In this document: positions 17,070 through 25,732 of the stretch, piece after piece
Numbering within the stretch: position 1 is the stretch's first letter
Layout of the letters: each line of letters opens with the position of its first letter
The notes under the pieces: model-generated
Database searches by the model: none
Told to the model about the DNA's origin: nothing
The model's input: only the letters and a program-made list of their open reading frames with translations
Position numbers and translations under genes: made by a program
Assembly (NCBI RefSeq): GCF_900115975.1
Contig: NZ_FOYM01000018.1
Coordinates: 17,387 to 81,386, forward strand
From: Desulfoscipio geothermicus DSM 3669
GTDB taxonomy: Bacteria > Bacillota > Desulfotomaculia > Desulfotomaculales > Desulfallaceae
Direction of reading: 5' to 3'
DNA length: 64,000 bases

Positions 17070-17104
17070 ATAAACCCCGTTTTATAACAAAGCGGGGTTT
17101 ATCC
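17070..17104. terminator. Hairpin, probable terminator
   Basis: AATAAACCCCG and CGGGGTTTATCC pair around TTTTATAACAAAG. On the minus strand it follows the small DUF2933-like gene and runs into TTTTAATTAA. Confidence 0.5.
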
Positions 17105-17147
17105 AATGGGGGAGACTATATAGGTTGGGAAGGAGGTTAATTTATAA

Positions 17148-17312
17148 TTAATGCTTAACTGTTTGAGAATCTTGGGTTTTTTCTTGGTCAATTTTACTAT
17201 CATGTTTATTATCTTGTTTTCCGTGACAAGATTGATTCCCATGACCTCGCATCATGAAAATATGCATGAGTGGACATAGTAAAAGTATTAACCATGGAAT
17301 ATACTGTTCCAT
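17148..17312 (-). CDS. Small membrane protein, DUF2933-like
   Basis: A 54-residue protein: one membrane helix (PWLILLLCPLMHIFMM) then RGHGNQSCHGK and a charged tail. Small CPLMH...MMRGHG proteins of this kind are common next to copper and other heavy-metal resistance genes. I chose the ATG at 17312, with AAGGAGG seven bases upstream, over a longer frame. It is upstream of and parallel to the histidine kinase gene. Function unknown; His, Met and Cys after the helix could bind metal. Confidence 0.6.
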   Translation of the reverse strand: MEQYIPWLILLLCPLMHIFMMRGHGNQSCHGKQDNKHDSKIDQEKTQDSQTVKH

Positions 17313-17581
17313 ATAGCTACCTCCTTGTAAATGAATAATAACAAAATTTTTTTTCAAAAAATCCACCTTATTTTAAACTTTTTGTTACATTAACAAGTCA
17401 GTTCTCAAAAAAAGCCAGGTAAAATTAAATTTTATAATTGTAACAAAAATGAAACAGATTTTTTTAAGAATCGCAATATAAATGTTTTATATTAGATACA
17501 ATCTAAGTTATTGTTACTTTGAGTGGTTTAGAGGTATTTTCCGGCAAAATCCTTATATCACTTAAGCAAAGGATGGTTAAA

Positions 17582-18292
17582 GTGAAAAAAGAAACCATAC
17601 TAATTGCAGATGATGAAGAAAAGATTCGCCAAATTGTTAAAAAGTATCTCGAAAAAGAAGGTTTTTCAGTATTAGAATGTGTTGATGGGCTTGAGGCAAT
17701 TCAAGCTTTTACCAAACACGCCCCTGATTTAGTAATTTTAGACATTATGATGCCGGGCGCTGATGGGTGGGAGGTCTGTCGCGAATTGCGAAAAACTTCA
17801 AAAGTACCCATTATCATGTTGACTGCAAGAGAGGACGAAGTAGACAGGGTACTTGGACTTGAGATGGGAGCAGATGATTATGTCGTTAAACCATTTTCCC
17901 CCAGGGAACTTATGGCGAGAGTAAAAGCTGTATTACGTCGTCTTAATGATCGTAATTTAGGTGAAAAAGAAAATATTTTAAGTTTTGAAGGGTTAACTAT
18001 TAATCTTGATGCCAGAAAGGTAACTATTAATGATAAAGAGATAATTCTTACACCTAAAGAATTTGATATTCTGTATTTTCTGGCAAAGTCATCGGGAAAA
18101 GCTTATAGTCGAGATCATATTCTCTTATCTGTATGGGGTGATGATTATTTTGGAGATACCAGAACAGTTGATACACATATTAACCGTTTAAGAGAGAAAC
18201 TTGCCAAAGCTAATAATAAAATTAATTATATTAATACAGTTTGGGGCGTTGGGTATAAATTTGAACCTGTAGTCAAAAATGATTTGGGTTGA
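17582..18292 (+). CDS. OmpR/PhoB-family response regulator
   Basis: A 236-residue regulator. The receiver domain starts ETILIADDEEKIRQI, with phospho-acceptor Asp in LVILDIMMPG near residue 52 and Lys in DDYVVKPFSP near 101. The C-terminal winged helix shows LTPKEFDILYFLAK and the recognition region DTRTVDTHINRLREKL, ending WGVGYKF. I prefer the GTG at 17582 (AAAGGA eight bases upstream); an ATG at 17573 is also in frame. It is divergent from the kinase at 15533. A hairpin terminator follows at once. Confidence 0.92.
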   Translation: MKKETILIADDEEKIRQIVKKYLEKEGFSVLECVDGLEAIQAFTKHAPDLVILDIMMPGADGWEVCRELRKTSKVPIIMLTAREDEVDRVLGLEMGADDYVVKPFSPRELMARVKAVLRRLNDRNLGEKENILSFEGLTINLDARKVTINDKEIILTPKEFDILYFLAKSSGKAYSRDHILLSVWGDDYFGDTRTVDTHINRLREKLAKANNKINYINTVWGVGYKFEPVVKNDLG

Positions 18293-18311
18293 TATGTGAT
18301 TATTGTTTTTT

Positions 18312-18345
18312 AAAAAGGTTTCTCATCAGAGAAACCTTTTGTTTT
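18312..18345 (+). terminator. Intrinsic terminator of the response regulator gene
   Basis: AAAAGGTTTCTC/GAGAAACCTTTT forms a perfect 12-bp stem with a four-base loop, followed by GTTTTCC. Confidence 0.85.
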
Positions 18346-18368
18346 CCCAATGCTCTATCATAAATCAG

Positions 18369-18494
18369 ATGTTTGACTGGGGAAAACAGTGGGCCAGACA
18401 AGCTCAACAAAACGGCACTATTACCGAGGAGCAGGCCAACGCATGGCAGGATCATTTTAAATACATGAATGACTTTCATCGGTTTTTATTTTAA
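18369..18494 (+). pseudogene. Remnant of a DUF2680-like protein
   Basis: A 41-residue frame contains QNGTITEEQANAWQDHF and YMNDFHRFLF, like the C-terminal part of small secreted DUF2680-type proteins in which such units follow a signal peptide. There is no ribosome binding site and the N-terminus is missing. It is also reminiscent of the repeat in the protein at 434-1141 (NGTITREQAGEEL). Confidence 0.4.
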
Positions 18495-18506
18495 AAACCA
18501 CAATAA

Positions 18507-18552
18507 AAAAAGGTAAGCAAAGGTTGATTTGATTTCACCTTGCTTACCTTGA
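18507..18552 (-). terminator. Terminator of the CAP-domain gene
   Basis: On the minus strand AAGGTAAGCAAGGTGAAAT pairs with the later CAACCTTTGCTTACCTT, followed by TTTTTTATTG. Confidence 0.8.
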
Positions 18553-18564
18553 GTCAAGAAATAT

Positions 18565-19290
18565 TTAACCTATAAACAGTTGAACAAACATTTTGCCATA
18601 TGGCCCTCCATCAACAATACCAATTCCTACTTCTTTAAAATTGGGGTTCAGAATGTTAGCCCGGTGACCGTCTGAATTCATAAGGGCATTGTGAGCTACG
18701 TCAACACTGTATGCCCCGGCAAGGTTTTCACCAGCGTAATAATATTTAATCCCTGCAGAATTAATCATATCAAAAGGTGACCCGTATGTTGGGGAAGTAT
18801 GGCCGAAATAACCCAGATCGATCATGTCTTGGGCTTTTAGACGCGCCAATCGGACCAGTTCCAGGTTTGATTTTAATGGCGCCAAGCCTACCTGCTGTCT
18901 TTCCTGGTTCACGAGATTAAGCATTTTTTGCTCGTCTGTGCTCAGGCCGGTTGGGGCCGGGGAAGGCGCCGGTTCCGGTTTCGGTTCCACGGGTTGAGGT
19001 TGCGGAGTTGGTGTTATGGGGTCACTGGCATTTGTATTATCAGGATTGTATTTACTTGTTGTGCCTGCATATTTAATAATTATTTCGTCTGGATTTAAGT
19101 TATATTTATCTATCAGTTGTTCAATAAAGCTATATAGCACTTCCTGACTCACGTTGCCGGATACGCTAATTGTTAGAGTTGTTCCTGCTGATGCCGGTGA
19201 TGCGGGTATAGCACTGAAAAACAGTCCTGTCACTAACAAAAAAATTGCCAGAAAGGATAATAATTTACTGCCCAACCTAAAAGATGTCAA
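18565..19290 (-). CDS. Secreted CAP (SCP/YkwD) domain protein
   Basis: A 241-residue exported protein. The signal peptide ends near SPASAGT (residue 35). Residues 36-85 form an uncharacterised domain, 93-115 a Pro-rich linker, and 117-241 a CAP domain with LNLVNQERQQVGL, the His of FGHTSPTYGS, GENLAGA and the HRANILNPNFKEVGIG signature. YkwD-type CAP proteins are common in spore-formers, often linked to coat or envelope; activity is unknown. TTG start with AAGGAGG seven bases upstream. It ends at a strong terminator. Confidence 0.9.
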   Translation of the reverse strand: MTSFRLGSKLLSFLAIFLLVTGLFFSAIPASPASAGTTLTISVSGNVSQEVLYSFIEQLIDKYNLNPDEIIIKYAGTTSKYNPDNTNASDPITPTPQPQPVEPKPEPAPSPAPTGLSTDEQKMLNLVNQERQQVGLAPLKSNLELVRLARLKAQDMIDLGYFGHTSPTYGSPFDMINSAGIKYYYAGENLAGAYSVDVAHNALMNSDGHRANILNPNFKEVGIGIVDGGPYGKMFVQLFIG

Positions 19291-19690
19291 TATTAATTCC
19301 TCCTTGTTGTTTTGGGATTTTTAAAACTGATGCTATTGAGCCTTGGTTAAGGTTACTATGCCTTGGATACACCTCCTTTTCTGTAAGATATTCGCAATAT
19401 TAGTCTTTTTTTGGGGGGGTATCTAACAAAATAAAAAATTTTTATGAGCCGGGCCCGTGTTTTATTAGGTGCCGGTTTCTCCATTTTATTCATAAACTTT
19501 GCCGGCTCTAAACCCCACGTTAATCTAAAATTCATATTCGGGGCTAAAGACTATGTTTTGGAGTATCTATTTTTTGCATCTAGACAAAAACGTTAAACTT
19601 TAGTCATATTTACCTAAAAGTTTTATTGTATAGTTAATAAACAAAGAAGCTGCTTACTTGGTACACGTTATTGGAGTAAATTGTCAACAA
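19291..19690. other. Non-coding AT-rich DNA
   Basis: No supported gene. It separates the CAP gene from the GC-rich structured stretch and should hold the promoters of both. AAACCCCACGTTAAT near 19510 echoes the arm of the hairpin at 10514. Confidence 0.4.
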
Positions 19691-19699
19691 AATAAGAAT

Positions 19700-20300
19700 T
19701 AAACCGGGTGGTGATAGCGAGCAGAAAATTTTTAGCGATTTTATGTTTTATTAATAGGCGGTTCGTAACAGCTACCGACATGCCAACAACTATTGATTCC
19801 TTACCTGGGGAAGGAAAAGGGATGACCCGAAAGATAAAGCGGCTCTTTGGCCGGCTGGACGGAAAGGTTTCTGTCCATAACGGGCTGACCCGTTTTAAGT
19901 AGGAATCCTTTTACTCCGTCTGGCATGATCTAAAGCAACTCGCTTTATCAAGTAGGTGACCCCGTTAGCCGGAGTGCGGAAATAACCGGCAGGCTGTATC
20001 TAACAGATCACGGGAGGCGTCCGGCCACTCAAAGAACTTGAGTGCCGGATAGCTTAACAGTCATGGTAAGATTATTTTTCGCCCGCAAACTAACGGATGC
20101 AGAGGAATTAGCGGACCACGGTGAGTGCCGGGCCATTAGTCCGTGTCTTGCGCCTGTTAAGCGCCATTCTCCCGTCCGGGTGAAACTCCCGGAGCCGAGG
20201 TCTCCCTGTCGCAAAGCCTGCTGCCTCAAAGTAGGCAAAACAAATCACGAAAGGAGCGAAAGCCTGGTCATGGGGAGGCCGAGTTTGCAAAATCTAACTA
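19700..20300 (+). ncRNA. Putative large structured RNA, family not recognised
   Basis: About 600 bases of GC-rich sequence in an AT-rich island, with a dense set of nested stems. Long-range pairs are CATGCCA 19779-19785 with TGGCATG 19921-19927, enclosing GATTCCT 19795-19801 with AGGAATC 19901-19907. These enclose hairpins at 19838-19856, 19857-19876 (8 bp) and 19879-19894 (AACGGG/CCCGTT). Further stems are 19931-19947, 19968-19990, 20021-20048 (11 bp, one bulge), 20112-20143, 20176-20192 (CCGGG/CCCGG) and 20216-20236. No reading frame looks convincing. It lies just upstream of the second pspA, so it could be a long leader or a separate ncRNA. The plus strand is assumed from pspA. Confidence 0.5.
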
Positions 20301-20340
20301 TTGTTAGGTCTTATAAACTTTTTTGAACCAGGGACTTGGA

Positions 20341-21036
20341 ATGGGCGTACTTTCACGTGTATCTTCACTGGTAAACACTAAAATAAATAAATTATTGGAT
20401 CGAGTAGAAAAACCTGAAGAAATTTTGGAATACTCGTATCAAAAACAGCTGGAACAATTGCGTAAGGTAAGACGTGGCCTGGCAGACATTGGAGCTTCTA
20501 AAAAAATGTTGGAATTTCAGTTAATTAAACTTAAAGAAAAAATGCTCGAACTGGAAAAACAGGCCAAAAAGGCGTTATCCATGGGAAGGGATGATCTGGC
20601 TGCTATTGCTTTGGAAAGGAAGATGGAAATCCAAAAGCAGGTAGAACAACTCAACGACCAAATCAGTGAGCTCGAAAAAGAACAGGAAAAACTGGCAACT
20701 GCCAAGGTGCAGCTCTCAGTTAAAGTGGAATCTTTCCGCACGCAAAAGGAAGTTATAAAGGCCCAGTATTCTGCGGCTGAAGCTCAGGTTAAAATTAGTG
20801 AAGCTGTCTCAGGAATTTCCGAGGATGCGGATGATCTGGGACTGGCCCTGGAACGGGCCAAGGATAAGACAAAGAGCTTAAGGGCCAGGGCTGCTGCTAT
20901 TGGACAACTGACGGACCTCGGGATACTGGAAGATCATTTGGATAATACTCATATAAATAGCGAGTTAGATGAGATTTCTAAAAAACAGAGTGTTCAGGAG
21001 GAATTGAAAAGACTAAAAAAAGAATTACAAAATTAA
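20341..21036 (+). CDS. pspA: PspA/IM30-family protein (copy 2)
   Basis: A 231-residue PspA/Vipp1-type coiled-coil protein that binds and stabilises membranes. The N-terminus MGVLSRVSSLVNTKINKLLD is the amphipathic helix, followed by RVEKPEEILEYSYQKQ and long helices with TQKEVIKAQYSAAEAQVKIS. It shares segments with the copy at 13997 but is more typical. I chose the ATG at 20341 (CAGGGA upstream). The structured region ends about 40 bases earlier with only a weak hairpin between, so the two may be one transcript. Confidence 0.9.
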   Translation: MGVLSRVSSLVNTKINKLLDRVEKPEEILEYSYQKQLEQLRKVRRGLADIGASKKMLEFQLIKLKEKMLELEKQAKKALSMGRDDLAAIALERKMEIQKQVEQLNDQISELEKEQEKLATAKVQLSVKVESFRTQKEVIKAQYSAAEAQVKISEAVSGISEDADDLGLALERAKDKTKSLRARAAAIGQLTDLGILEDHLDNTHINSELDEISKKQSVQEELKRLKKELQN

Positions 21037-21073
21037 AAAATCAAACGAAAAATAAGTAACTGTTTTATAAGTT

Positions 21074-21123
21074 AAAAAGCAAATCATAATGCCTTAGAGG
21101 GTCGTATGGTTTGCTTTTTTTAT
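21074..21123 (+). terminator. Terminator of pspA copy 2
   Basis: AAAAAGCAAATCATA pairs with TATGGTTTGCTTTTTT around GCCTTAGAGGGTCG, then a T-run. Confidence 0.85.
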
Positions 21124-21236
21124 AATAAACTTAAAATAAATTAAAAGCATGAAAAGTTTTTAATGTTTCGTTGTATGTATAGGTTTTATAAGGGTTAATA
21201 TGGAAGCCGATATAAAATAGTAATAGTAATACCTTA

Positions 21237-21265
21237 TTGACAAAAACAAAATGCCGGTATAAAAT
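21237..21265 (+). promoter_or_regulatory. Sigma-A promoter of csoR-copA
   Basis: TTGACA (21237-21242), 17 bases, TAAAAT (21260-21265). Transcription would start near 21272, just ahead of the CsoR-box-like sequence. Confidence 0.7.
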
Positions 21266-21279
21266 ATGCTTAAAATACA

Positions 21280-21296
21280 ATACCCCCCTATGGTAT
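21280..21296. promoter_or_regulatory. CsoR operator-like site
   Basis: ATACCCCCCTATGGTAT is a GC-centred pseudo-palindrome with TAC/GTA arms, the form of known CsoR boxes in Firmicutes. It sits between the promoter and the csoR start, so apo-CsoR should block the csoR-copA operon until Cu(I) binds. Confidence 0.65.
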
Positions 21297-21320
21297 ATAA
21301 AAAGAGGAGGACTGGATTTT

Positions 21321-21584
21321 TTGCAGGGAGATAAGAAAGAATTAATGTCCAGGCTTAAAAGAATTGAGGGGCAGATTCGGGGAATACAGAAAATGATTGA
21401 AGAAGATCGTTACTGTATCGATGTTTTGTACCAGGTCAGCGCCAGCCGGGCGGCTTTAAAAAAGATTGGATTGTTAATGATCAGAAACCATACCCGGGTA
21501 TGTGTGTCTAATGCTATTAAGCAGGAGCATGGTGAAGAAGCAATCGCCGAGTTGATGCAGTTGCTGGACAAGTTTATGGACTAA
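21321..21584 (+). CDS. csoR: CsoR-type copper-sensing repressor
   Basis: An 87-residue all-helical metalloregulator. Family core: [19 protein letters not shown] near the N-terminus. Cu(I) ligands match as Cys in DRYCIDVL and the HxxxC of RNHTRVC, the Cys-His-Cys set of CsoR. The TTG at 21321 has GAGGAGG ten bases upstream. It precedes copA by 29 bases, and a matching operator lies in the promoter region. Confidence 0.92.
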   Translation: MQGDKKELMSRLKRIEGQIRGIQKMIEEDRYCIDVLYQVSASRAALKKIGLLMIRNHTRVCVSNAIKQEHGEEAIAELMQLLDKFMD

Positions 21585-21613
21585 TATTTTTCAACAAGTG
21601 GAGGTGCTGCTGG

Positions 21614-24037
21614 GTGAAAACCGAAACTGAAATTGAAAAAATTGAATTTAAAGTAACGGGTATGTCCTGTGCCGCCTGTGCGGCCAGGGTGGAGAAAAAG
21701 CTGGCCGGTACGGATGGTGTTCAAAGCGCGACAGTTAACTTTGCCACCGGTACGGCTGCCGTTAAACACGACCCCGCTCGGATTGGTCCGGACCGTCTGG
21801 CTGAAATCGTAGAACAGCTTGGTTACGGCGTATTGAAGGAAAAAGCTGAATTGAGAATAACCGGTATGACATGCGCCGCCTGCGCGGCCAGGGTGGAAAA
21901 AAGGTTAAATTCTCTGCCGGGGGTACAGGGTATTGTGAACATAGCTACGGAAAAGGCCGTAGTGGAGTTTAGTCCTGCTACTACCGATCTAAGGCAAATA
22001 ATGCAAGCTGTCACGGACATTGGCTATGGGGCGGAGGAAATTAATGCCGGTGGAATGGATGCAGAGAAAGAGGCGCGGGAGCGGGAAATTCGCTGGTTTA
22101 GGAATATGTTCTTGTTTTCAGCCGTACTGTCGCTGCCGCTGCTGCTTTACATGTTTGGCATGTTGTTCAGGTTAACAAACTTGCCGCAAATTATTTATAA
22201 TCCTTATTTTCAGCTTGTGCTGGCAACTCCCATTCAGTTCGTTGCGGGATGGCACTTTTACCGGGACGCTTATCACGTACTGAAAAACAAGGGGGCCAAT
22301 ATGTCGGTACTGGTGGCTCTTGGCACCACTGCCGCCTACGCTTATAGTGTAGCAGTGGCCTTTTTCGGCAATTATATCGGCACCGAGGAAGTATACTTTG
22401 AAACCAGTGCTCTGATCATTACACTAATATTGCTCGGGCGTTTCCTGGAGGCGGTAGCCAAGGGCAAAACATCTGAAGCCATAAAAAAATTAATGGGCTT
22501 GCAGGCTAAGACCGCCAGAGTTATACGGGACAGTCAGGAAATGGAAATACCCGTTGACCAGGTTATGGTTGGAGACGTTATCATTGTTAGGCCCGGCGAA
22601 AAAATTCCTGTCGATGGGGTACTGCTCGAAGGTTACTCCAGTATTGACGAATCCATGCTCACCGGTGAAAGCCTACCGGTGGATAAAAAAGTCGGAGATA
22701 CGGTAATTGGTGCCACAATCAATAAGTTGGGAACTTTTAAGTTTAAGGCCACCAAGGTGGGTAGGGATACCGCACTGGCTCAAATTATCCGCATTGTTGA
22801 GGATGCACAGGGCTCCAAGGCTCCCATTCAACGCCTGGCAGATGTTATTTCCGGTTATTTTGTACCTGTGGTGGTGGCTATTGCCCTGATCACCTTTGGC
22901 TTGTGGTACTTTATAGGCGACCCCGGCAACTTTACCTGGGCGCTGATCAACTTTACCGCTGTGCTGGTGATTGCCTGTCCATGTGCCCTCGGTCTGGCTA
23001 CACCCACCTCGATCATGGTGGGTACCGGCCGGGGTGCCGAGAATGGTATTTTGATCAAGGGGGGCGAATACCTGGAGCGGGCCCAAAAAATTAACGCTAT
23101 TGTGCTTGATAAAACCGGCACCATTACCCGCGGCGAGCCGACCCTTACCGATCTGGTGGTACTGGACTCCTCGGCGGGCAGTGAACGGGATTTATTAGTC
23201 CTGGCTGCCGGGGCGGAAAAAGGGTCGGAACACCCCCTGGCCCGGGCTGTAGTACAAAAAGCTGAAGAGGAGGGTCTGAAGCCGGCGGATCCGGAGCAAT
23301 TTGCAGCTATCCCGGGACACGGGGTGCGGGCCAAGATGCAAGGCCGCGAATTGCTGCTGGGAACCCGTAAATTAATGGAAGAAAACGGTGTGCAATGGGA
23401 CATCCATGAGAGTAAAATTGAAGAATTGGAGCGGCACGGCAAGACCGTGATGATTATGGCCCTGGATGGCCGGGCAGCGGCCTTGCTCGGTGTGGCCGAT
23501 ACTGTTAAGGAAACCTCGGCAGAAGCAGTGCAAGCCCTGCAGCAAATGGGTATTGAAGTCTGGATGATTACCGGTGACAACAGGCGCACGGCAGAAGCTA
23601 TTGCAGCCCAGGTGAGCATAAACAATGTACTGGCCGAGATATTACCCGAGGATAAAGCAAATGAAGTACAAAAATTGCAGCGATCCGGCAAAGTCGTGGG
23701 TATGGTTGGTGACGGTATAAACGACGCTCCGGCCCTGGCTACGGCAGATGTAGGCTTTGCTGTGGGTACCGGCACTGATGTGGCCATTGAAGCGGCGGAT
23801 ATCACACTGATGAGCGGAGATCTCAGGGGTGTTGTAAACAGTATCAGGCTGAGCAGGGCTACTATGCGCAACATCAAACAAAACTTGTTCTGGGCACTGA
23901 TCTATAATACGGTAGGCATACCGGTGGCCGCACTGGGCTTTTTAAGTCCCGTATTTGCCGGAGCCGCCATGGCTTTCAGTTCAGTTTCCGTGGTATCCAA
24001 TGCTTTACGGTTGAAGCGAGTTAAATTCCAGCAGTAA
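21614..24037 (+). CDS. copA: Copper-exporting P1B-type ATPase
   Basis: An 807-residue Cu(I)-transporting ATPase of the cytoplasmic membrane. Two N-terminal HMA domains carry [12 protein letters not shown] (about 17-28) and [12 protein letters not shown] (about 84-95). Eight membrane helices follow, with the CPC motif in [13 protein letters not shown]. The actuator loop has LTGES, the phosphorylation site is DKTGTITRG, the nucleotide-binding domain has [10 protein letters not shown] (HP motif), and [10 protein letters not shown] forms the hinge. Full length, with no separate CopZ in the window. Downstream of csoR in one operon; likely induced by copper. Confidence 0.97.
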   Translation: MKTETEIEKIEFKVTGMSCAACAARVEKKLAGTDGVQSATVNFATGTAAVKHDPARIGPDRLAEIVEQLGYGVLKEKAELRITGMTCAACAARVEKRLNSLPGVQGIVNIATEKAVVEFSPATTDLRQIMQAVTDIGYGAEEINAGGMDAEKEAREREIRWFRNMFLFSAVLSLPLLLYMFGMLFRLTNLPQIIYNPYFQLVLATPIQFVAGWHFYRDAYHVLKNKGANMSVLVALGTTAAYAYSVAVAFFGNYIGTEEVYFETSALIITLILLGRFLEAVAKGKTSEAIKKLMGLQAKTARVIRDSQEMEIPVDQVMVGDVIIVRPGEKIPVDGVLLEGYSSIDESMLTGESLPVDKKVGDTVIGATINKLGTFKFKATKVGRDTALAQIIRIVEDAQGSKAPIQRLADVISGYFVPVVVAIALITFGLWYFIGDPGNFTWALINFTAVLVIACPCALGLATPTSIMVGTGRGAENGILIKGGEYLERAQKINAIVLDKTGTITRGEPTLTDLVVLDSSAGSERDLLVLAAGAEKGSEHPLARAVVQKAEEEGLKPADPEQFAAIPGHGVRAKMQGRELLLGTRKLMEENGVQWDIHESKIEELERHGKTVMIMALDGRAAALLGVADTVKETSAEAVQALQQMGIEVWMITGDNRRTAEAIAAQVSINNVLAEILPEDKANEVQKLQRSGKVVGMVGDGINDAPALATADVGFAVGTGTDVAIEAADITLMSGDLRGVVNSIRLSRATMRNIKQNLFWALIYNTVGIPVAALGFLSPVFAGAAMAFSSVSVVSNALRLKRVKFQQ

Positions 24038-24105
24038 TAATAGTTCAATCAATTTCATAAAAGATTTATTGGATAAGTAAGAACTATTTGTACAGGGGGG
24101 GTGAA

Positions 24106-24171
24106 ATGATGCTGAGAAGGCAATACATGCTTCGTCCTGTAGCGCATTGTAAAGGCGGTTGCCGAAGTTAG
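24106..24171 (+). CDS. 21-residue Cys/His peptide downstream of copA
   Basis: An ATG at 24106 behind a GGGGGGTG encodes 21 residues ending VAHCKGGCRS-stop. The HC..GC cluster and the good ribosome binding site 70 bases after copA suggest a small copper-related peptide, or a translated leader. A hairpin follows at 24205. Too short for certainty. Confidence 0.3.
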   Translation: MMLRRQYMLRPVAHCKGGCRS

Positions 24172-24204
24172 TCCCGGGCATGACGCAAAACTGCCTCTAC
24201 GCAG

Positions 24205-24236
24205 AGGAGGAAGGAATGCTTATACCCTTCCTCCTT
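24205..24236 (+). terminator. Terminator of the copA unit
   Basis: AGGAGGAAGG/CCTTCCTCCT, a perfect 10-bp stem followed by TTAATTATTT. Confidence 0.6.
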
Positions 24237-24385
24237 AATTATTTATCTTTTATAAATTTGGTTTTAAAATGGGGGTTGCTCCGGTCAATCTTAAAATTTT
24301 TATTTTAACCCTCCCAAAATCATTATCAATCTACGAACAACTAACCACAAAACAAAAAACCATTTAAAACTTAGGAGGGTTAAAA
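24237..24385. other. Intergenic before the secreted Met-rich gene
   Basis: AT-rich; probable promoter region. No element identified. Confidence 0.3.
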
Positions 24386-24799
24386 TTGATAACCAAAAAA
24401 ATTGTTACCGGAATTTCAGTTACAGTGCTGGGGATAGCCCTGATGGGAGTAGCAAATGCTGCTCCTTTACAAAACACCAAGGACTATAAAATGCCGCAGT
24501 CTCAAATGCAGATCCAGGATTCGGCCGGTAAGTCGGGTGATCAGGGTGCTTTGCAGTTTGAAATGTCGGGGAAATACATGAACAAGTACACCGGTGCAGT
24601 TGAAAACCAGGATAAAAACAAAAATGATTCTGTAACCGCCAAACAATACGGGCAGTTTAACATGGGCCCTCAAATGGATTATAAAACCATGCAGCAAAAT
24701 CATGAAACGATGGTACAATATATGAATGGCGCGGGTATGATGGGCGGCAGTCGCGGTAGTATGGGAAGCGGTATGGGTTCCGGCAGTATGGGCATGTAA
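24386..24799 (+). CDS. Secreted Met/Gly-rich protein
   Basis: A 137-residue exported protein with a signal peptide ending near GVANAAP (residue 26). It is rich in Met and Gln (KMPQSQMQIQ), contains FNMGPQM, and ends in a Gly-Met-Ser repeat (GSMGSGMGSGSMGM). It shares signal-peptide type, FxMGPQM and Met-rich tail with the protein at 12548. Met clusters of this kind bind Cu(I) in periplasmic copper proteins, which fits its place after copA. TTG start with AGGAGGG. Function is inference. Confidence 0.7.
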   Translation: MITKKIVTGISVTVLGIALMGVANAAPLQNTKDYKMPQSQMQIQDSAGKSGDQGALQFEMSGKYMNKYTGAVENQDKNKNDSVTAKQYGQFNMGPQMDYKTMQQNHETMVQYMNGAGMMGGSRGSMGSGMGSGSMGM

Positions 24800-24815
24800 T
24801 TTAAAATAACACGTT

Positions 24816-24848
24816 AGGCTTGCGTTTGGTTTAACGCAAGCCTTTTTA
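24816..24848 (+). terminator. Intrinsic terminator
   Basis: AGGCTTGCGTT/AACGCAAGCCT, a perfect 11-bp stem followed by TTTTTAAT. Confidence 0.9.
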
Positions 24849-24944
24849 ATAAGTTTAAATTTATTTAAAATGTTATACTTTTGCACAATATCCTTAAATT
24901 TATTATTTTAAAATACTATTAAGCAAAATATCGAGGAGGTTGCA

Positions 24945-25184
24945 ATGAGTATAAGCAAGCGTATAAGAGTTTCTACCGGAACCATAGCCTTTATTGACAT
25001 TGATAACGGTTTAGTGGGATTAACTGACGCTTCAGGCCATGTAACAAATTATAATATCTTACCGGCAGATTTATATGATACCGATGGAAATCGCATATTC
25101 ATTGATGAATTGCGGCCGGGAGACCATATAATGATAAACGAAACGGGGTATCTGATGATTATGAGGGTACTGAAAACGGCTTAA
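24945..25184 (+). CDS. Small beta-rich protein of unknown function
   Basis: A 79-residue protein starting MSISKRIRVSTGTIAFIDID, with alternating hydrophobic strands, and LRPGDHIMINETGYLMIMRV near the end. It resembles a small OB or SH3-like barrel but I do not recognise the family. The ATG has GAGGAGG upstream, and the base composition matches the island. It lies between the Met-rich secreted gene and a transposase fragment. Confidence 0.65.
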   Translation: MSISKRIRVSTGTIAFIDIDNGLVGLTDASGHVTNYNILPADLYDTDGNRIFIDELRPGDHIMINETGYLMIMRVLKTA

Positions 25185-25199
25185 AGATAATAGGCCGGC

Positions 25200-25571
25200 G
25201 ATAAGAAATAAGATCTGGTAAAAGCGCTCGACCCCTACTTTGGTCCTAAAGTCGCTCATGCTGTTATGTGAGGGTATACGTTGTGAACCGTCTGCAGAAA
25301 TAAAATTCCGGTAACTTTGGTTTTGAGGCTCTTTCAATTTACGCTCTAAATCACGGTAAGAGGTAATTTCGCTTTTGGCAAAATACAAGTAATGAGCCCG
25401 GAACATAGTTACCGGGTTGTGTGGATTGCGTCCGCCTTGCCTGTATAACGGTAAAACCAAATCATAAATAATTGAATCATCCACAATATCAATATAGTCA
25501 ATGAGTTCTCTATCAAAGCCAAGTGTGTTATAATAACTCATGGGAAAAAGGTCCAATTGAACTGTTGCCAT
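25200..25571 (-). pseudogene. N-terminal transposase fragment (IS1182/IS5-like)
   Basis: From an ATG at 25571 the frame gives MATVQLDLFP, then VTMFRAHYLYFAKSEITSYR and SDFRTKVGVERFYQIL: the DUF772-type N-terminal domain of IS1182/IS5-group transposases. Homology ends near 25200, where the frame runs into unrelated sequence. The DDE catalytic domain is missing, so it is inactive. It marks the right edge of the AT-rich island. Confidence 0.7.
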
Positions 25572-25732
25572 AATTGTGCACCTCACTTGGTTTTCGGTAG
25601 TTTTGTCCTTATTACTACCTAATACGACAAGTGACGGTGCATTTCCTATTTATGGTTGCCTAAAGTTTTAACTTTTCGAACAGACTCTTACAGAATAAAA
25701 AATATGTTTTAAATAAATTGTTAACGTTATTA

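Noticed and set aside
19708..19902. Open frame of 64 codons at the 5' part of the structured region
   Set aside because: No Shine-Dalgarno site and the frame covers paired stems; not supported as a gene.
20170..20240. Resemblance to a cobalamin riboswitch core (CCGGGTGAAACTCCCGG)
   Set aside because: The conserved CCRCUGU element and the AGUCAGGA B12 box are not found, and the downstream gene is pspA.
20042..20326. Open frame of 94 codons within the structured region
   Set aside because: Rich in Arg, Pro and Ser with no ribosome binding site, and it reads straight through strong stems; more likely a by-product of GC-rich RNA sequence.
22855..23877. Long minus-strand open frame opposite copA
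   Set aside because: Ser/Thr/Ala-rich antisense translation of the ATPase; no start signal.
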